8,340 bases of DNA from Syntrophaceae bacterium UBA3084 (GTDB lineage Bacteria; Desulfobacterota; Syntrophia; Syntrophales; UBA6807), in the NCBI GenBank assembly GCA_002367335.1, contig DFBI01000201.1:1-8340 (forward strand), read 5' to 3'. Within the stretch, counting starts at the first letter, position 1, and each line of letters starts with the position of its first letter. The notes below the pieces were generated by a model, which was given only the letters and a program-made list of their open reading frames with translations, was not told the origin of the DNA and did no database searches. This document shows, piece after piece, positions 5,873-8,340 of this stretch. The position numbers and the translations under genes were made by a program.

Positions 5873-7228
5873 TTAACTTCTTAAAAGCACTGCCCCGAAA
5901 AAGCCGTCTGTTCCGTGACGGTGCGGATATGTTCTGAAAAACCCGCTGTTGTCTATCAAGTCGGGACTTATGATTTCAGGAGGATTTATACGCTCATAAT
6001 CAGGGTGATTCGCCAAAAAGTCTTTTACAACTTCTTCATTTTCTTCGGCTTCGATGGTACAGGTGGTGTAAATTATTATTCCTCCCCTTTTGGGGTAATC
6101 GGCTGAACGGTTTAGTATCTTTTTCTGAAGAATGGGAAAACTTTGTAAATCCTTTTCCTGGATACGCCATTTGATTTCGGGATTTCTTCTCAGGGTGCCC
6201 ATGCCGGAACAAGGTGCATCTACGAGAACTTTATCGAACTTCCCATGGTAGTTTTCCCCCATATCTTTCGTTGCGTCAGCCACTTGCGGCTTAATTATCG
6301 TTATGCCCAGCCTGCTAGACAATCTTTGTATGGTTTCGCTTTTATTCTTATTGATGTCAAGTGCTGTTATTTCCCCCCTGTTCTTCATTAACTCGGCCAT
6401 GTGGCTTGTCTTGACGCCGATGCCGGCACAGGTATCCAGAATCTTCTCCCCGGGATCAAGGTTTACAAGGAATGATATCAACTGAGACGCCTCATCCTGT
6501 ACCTGTATATGGCCTTTTTTATATTGAGGCATTTCTCTGACAGGGGTGAGAGGGCTTGTAAGGATTATTCCATGAGTGGAAAATCTTGAGGATTCTGCCT
6601 TACAGCCGTCATTAAGGAGTTCTCTCAGAACCTTGTCCCTGGTTGTTCTAAACGTGTTTGCCCTTATTGTAAGAGGTGGTGTTTCGTTATTACTTTTACA
6701 CAATCTTAATGTTTCTTCAGTACCAAATCGTTTCATCCATCGCTTTACAAGCCATAAAGGGTGTGAATGGACGATAGAAACATAAAGGGAAAAATCTTTT
6801 CCCATATCGGGATATTCAATTTCTTCCATTTTCCTTAGGGCATTTCTGAGGACTCCATTGACCAGACCGGAACGGCCTGGATATAGTTTTTTCGTTATCT
6901 GCACCGCCTCATCTACTGCGGCAAAAGAAGGTATCCTGTCTGTGAATATGATCTGGAAGAAAGCAGTTCTCAGGATATTTCTTAATCCTGTTTCCAGGGA
7001 CGCCGGTTTTCCCTTATAAAAATATTGAATAATCCAGTCTAAGCGATTTCTCATACGGAGAGTTCCGTAAACAATCTGGGTGAGAAGCTTTCTATCATGT
7101 ACATTAGTAAGTGTATTTCTGGAAAGGTATGCGTCTAACAGAGGTTCTGCGTATGCGCCGTTCCGGTCTACGCGATTCAAGATGTGGACTGCCAGGTAGC
7201 GTGGATTATTTTTCATTATTATCGACAT
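5873..7228 (-). CDS. rsmB: 16S rRNA (cytosine-967 C5) methyltransferase RsmB
   Basis: A SAM-dependent enzyme that makes m5C967 in 16S rRNA. Residues about 5-150 form the NusB-like RNA-binding domain (YLAVHILNRVDRNGAYAEPL, DRKLLTQIVYGTLRMRNRLD, RSGLVNGVLRN). The catalytic domain carries VQDEASQLIS (243-252), SAM motif ILDTCAGIGVKTSHMAEL (263-280), acidic D291, motif IV VDAPCSGMGTLRRNPE with C340, and motif VI YTTCTIEAEENE with C390. In E. coli the corresponding cysteines (C336, C389) act in product release and nucleophilic attack. At 451 aa it is slightly longer than E. coli RsmB (429). The first ATG is one base after the stop of the deacetylase gene and has no Shine-Dalgarno, so translation is probably coupled; an ATG four codons in is an alternative start. 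Only distantly similar RsmF/NOP2-like enzymes would be an alternative call, and the NusB domain argues against them. Confidence 0.95.
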   Translation of the reverse strand: MSIIMKNNPRYLAVHILNRVDRNGAYAEPLLDAYLSRNTLTNVHDRKLLTQIVYGTLRMRNRLDWIIQYFYKGKPASLETGLRNILRTAFFQIIFTDRIPSFAAVDEAVQITKKLYPGRSGLVNGVLRNALRKMEEIEYPDMGKDFSLYVSIVHSHPLWLVKRWMKRFGTEETLRLCKSNNETPPLTIRANTFRTTRDKVLRELLNDGCKAESSRFSTHGIILTSPLTPVREMPQYKKGHIQVQDEASQLISFLVNLDPGEKILDTCAGIGVKTSHMAELMKNRGEITALDINKNKSETIQRLSSRLGITIIKPQVADATKDMGENYHGKFDKVLVDAPCSGMGTLRRNPEIKWRIQEKDLQSFPILQKKILNRSADYPKRGGIIIYTTCTIEAEENEEVVKDFLANHPDYERINPPEIISPDLIDNSGFFRTYPHRHGTDGFFGAVLLRS

Positions 7229-7229
7229 T

Positions 7230-8009
7230 TCAGGAGGTCAGGATTTTTGATACATGTACTAAAGAAACGTCAGAATTCCTGAGATTCCTTGCAAAATGAT
7301 CGATGGCCTTTACTGTTTCCGGGAATGGATGGCCGATTCCGATTGCATGTCCATATTTCTTTGCATATCTTTTAAGCTTATAAAGCTGATAACGAATGGC
7401 GGGTTCATGGCGGGAGTTATCCAGGAAGATATTTCTATAGGCAGTTGGTATATGGAGGGTTCTTGCAATATTATAGGCCTTCGAGTGGCTGGATGTACGG
7501 CTGTCAAGAAAGAAGAGACCGCTGCTTTTGATAACGCTGAGGGTTTCAGTTACCTCTTCCCGGCATCCAGTGAATCGTGAACCCATGTGATTGTTAACAC
7601 CTATGGCAAAAGGTACATCTGAAATATTGTCTTCCACGATGTTAAATATTTTTTTTGACCTGTCTCCCACATAAAGAGCTCCGGGTCCTGGATCAAGGTA
7701 AGAATTATAAGGTTCCATGGGCTGGTGAAGCATAATCTCGTGTCCTCTATCATGTATTTCGAAAGCCAGAGCACGAGAATATGTCAGCCGTGGCAAAATG
7801 GAAAAGGTAATTGGAATATCCAGATCGAGAAATTGTTTTGCACGGGAGAGACTGTATCCGATATCATCTATAACAAGTGCTATGTGAGGCCGGGGGAAAG
7901 AACTCCTCCCTGGTTTCTCGAAGGCAAAAGCCTTTGAAAAACTGCTCATACCAAAGAAACTTCCCGCAACTAAATAGGCGCTTGTAAACAAGAAGTTTCT
8001 TCTATTCAT
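7230..8009 (-). CDS. Divergent polysaccharide deacetylase family protein (YibQ/DUF610), exported, probable Tat signal
   Basis: A 259-residue member of the divergent polysaccharide deacetylase family (YibQ type), with a NodB-like fold and often encoded with envelope or peptidoglycan genes. The N-terminus MNRRNFLFTSAYLVAGSFFG has an RRxFL twin-arginine motif, a hydrophobic stretch and a plausible AFA cleavage site near residue 29. Family motifs follow in order: LVIDDIGYS (45-53, with D48/D49), GHEIMLHQPMEPY (89-101), GVNNHMGSRFT (137-147), FFLDSRTS (166-173), NIFLDN (193-198) and AIGIGHPFPETV (222-233). These Asp/His residues match expected metal-site positions, but no member's substrate is settled. 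GAGAGG 8-10 bases before the ATG supports the start. It is the first gene of the operon and runs into rsmB with a one-base gap. Related genomes often place it behind a CtpA protease, which is absent here. Confidence 0.9.
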   Translation of the reverse strand: MNRRNFLFTSAYLVAGSFFGMSSFSKAFAFEKPGRSSFPRPHIALVIDDIGYSLSRAKQFLDLDIPITFSILPRLTYSRALAFEIHDRGHEIMLHQPMEPYNSYLDPGPGALYVGDRSKKIFNIVEDNISDVPFAIGVNNHMGSRFTGCREEVTETLSVIKSSGLFFLDSRTSSHSKAYNIARTLHIPTAYRNIFLDNSRHEPAIRYQLYKLKRYAKKYGHAIGIGHPFPETVKAIDHFARNLRNSDVSLVHVSKILTS

Positions 8010-8133
8010 TCCTTGTTCCTCTCTCAGCCATGAATATGCAGCGTGTCGTCAAATACTCAATTATGAAATGGTTTGTTTGATAAACTGTTTAATTAGCCTG
8101 CCATGTGTCAGATATTAAGGAACACTTTGTGCT

Positions 8134-8162
8134 TTCCTACAATATCTTGTGGCTAATGTCAA
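8134..8162 (-). promoter_or_regulatory. Candidate sigma-70 promoter for the deacetylase-rsmB-HD-YIP1 operon
   Basis: On the minus strand a perfect -35 box, TTGACA (8157-8162), is followed after 17 bases by TAGGAA (8134-8139). This is a weak -10 box, matching TATAAT at 3 of 6 positions. It would give a leader of about 115 bases before the deacetylase ATG. The -35 element and spacing are good and the -10 is poor. It is the best match in the region and lies downstream of the terminator, as expected for a new transcription unit. Confidence 0.4.
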
Positions 8163-8213
8163 GCTTAAATACAATATGTTGATAAAATAAATTGCTCATT
8201 AAGACGGAAATAA

Positions 8214-8240
8214 AAAAACCTTCCCGTGGGGAAGGTTTTT
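8214..8240. terminator. Intrinsic terminator hairpin, functional on the minus strand and possibly on both
   Basis: Perfect 12-bp stem: AAAAACCTTCCC (8214-8225) pairs with GGGAAGGTTTTT (8229-8240) around a 3-base loop. On the minus strand the stem is followed by a run of seven T, the classic signal, so it should end a transcript arriving from beyond the right edge. On the plus strand the T run is only the stem's own five T before a G tract, making it weaker there. It separates the four-gene operon from whatever lies upstream. Confidence 0.85.
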
Positions 8241-8255
8241 GGGGGGAAAGGGTAG

Positions 8256-8314
8256 GGGAAAGGGGACAAATTTATTGTTGTTTAAAGAAAGAAAATAAAT
8301 CTGTCCCCTTTCCC
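8256..8314. repeat. Long imperfect inverted repeat with GGGGACA-type arms
   Basis: The left arm 8256-8276 begins GGGAAAGGGGACAAATTTAT. The right arm 8294-8314 is its reverse complement at 20 of 21 positions, the difference being ACAAA against ACAGA. The 17-base loop is A/T-rich. From memory, GGGGACAGATTTATTTTC is a recurrent motif in deltaproteobacterial genomes, often flanking REP-associated or IS200-like transposases (Y1 type). No transposase is visible here, so this may be a stand-alone miniature element or the edge of an element continuing past the window. Confidence 0.75.
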
Positions 8315-8340
8315 TCATTGTCTCTCCTCGCTTTACCGAC

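Larger units (their letters stand above)
8010..8340. other. Upstream region of the four-gene operon, with terminator and inverted repeat
   Basis: No coding region is supported in these 331 bases. From left to right: an AT-rich leader for the minus-strand operon, a candidate sigma-70 promoter (8134-8162), a strong hairpin terminator (8214-8240), a purine-rich G/A tract (8241-8265) and a long imperfect inverted repeat (8256-8314). The final 25 bases show nothing assignable. Confidence 0.6.

Noticed and set aside
7296..7580. Plus-strand open frame opposite the deacetylase gene
   Set aside because: Antisense shadow of conserved YibQ-family motifs (HPF, FLDS), with no supporting ribosome site.

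Overview
The window looks like a chromosomal segment of a Gram-negative, probably anaerobic bacterium of the Desulfobacterota (deltaproteobacterial) type. This is an inference from three things: the gene mix (bacterial GlnRS, a cyclopropane-synthase-like enzyme beside a geranylgeranyl-reductase-like flavoprotein, a YibQ-type deacetylase homologue, a YIP1 protein), the moderate GC content, and GTGTCCCC / GGGGACAGATTTATT-type palindromic repeats that I associate with these genomes. No gene here fixes the taxon.

Layout. (1) 1-1433, plus strand: glutaminyl-tRNA synthetase without its N-terminus. It converges on a tRNA-Gln(CTG) gene on the minus strand (1497-1570), with a bidirectional terminator hairpin between them, so an aminoacyl-tRNA synthetase lies beside its own cognate tRNA. 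(2) 1571-2193: a 620-bp gene-poor scar. It holds a frameshifted gene fragment (1680-1932), a tandem GTGTCCCCGGAATTTCGGG repeat, and two copies of a 23-bp repeat 240 bp apart. The second copy supplies the last six codons and the stop of the next gene. (3) 2194-4369, minus strand: a cyclopropane-fatty-acid-synthase homologue followed by an FAD-dependent geranylgeranyl-reductase-family protein. (4) 4688-8009, minus strand: a compact four-gene operon reading from right to left, made of an exported divergent polysaccharide deacetylase (YibQ family), the 16S rRNA methyltransferase RsmB, an HD-domain protein and a YIP1-family membrane protein. (5) 8010-8340: the operon's upstream region, a terminator, and a long imperfect inverted repeat at the right edge.

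How the genes may work together. The most interesting pair is cfa plus the flavoprotein. A SAM-dependent methylene or methyl transfer onto an unsaturated acyl chain, followed by flavin-dependent C=C reduction, is the logic by which actinobacteria make 10-methyl fatty acids. The same branched lipids are known from Desulfobacter-type sulfate reducers. The methyltransferase has Ala in place of the active-site Cys of E. coli Cfa. The assignment is a hypothesis: both reading frames are clear, their joint product is not. The four-gene operon combines envelope and RNA-modification genes with no obvious shared pathway.
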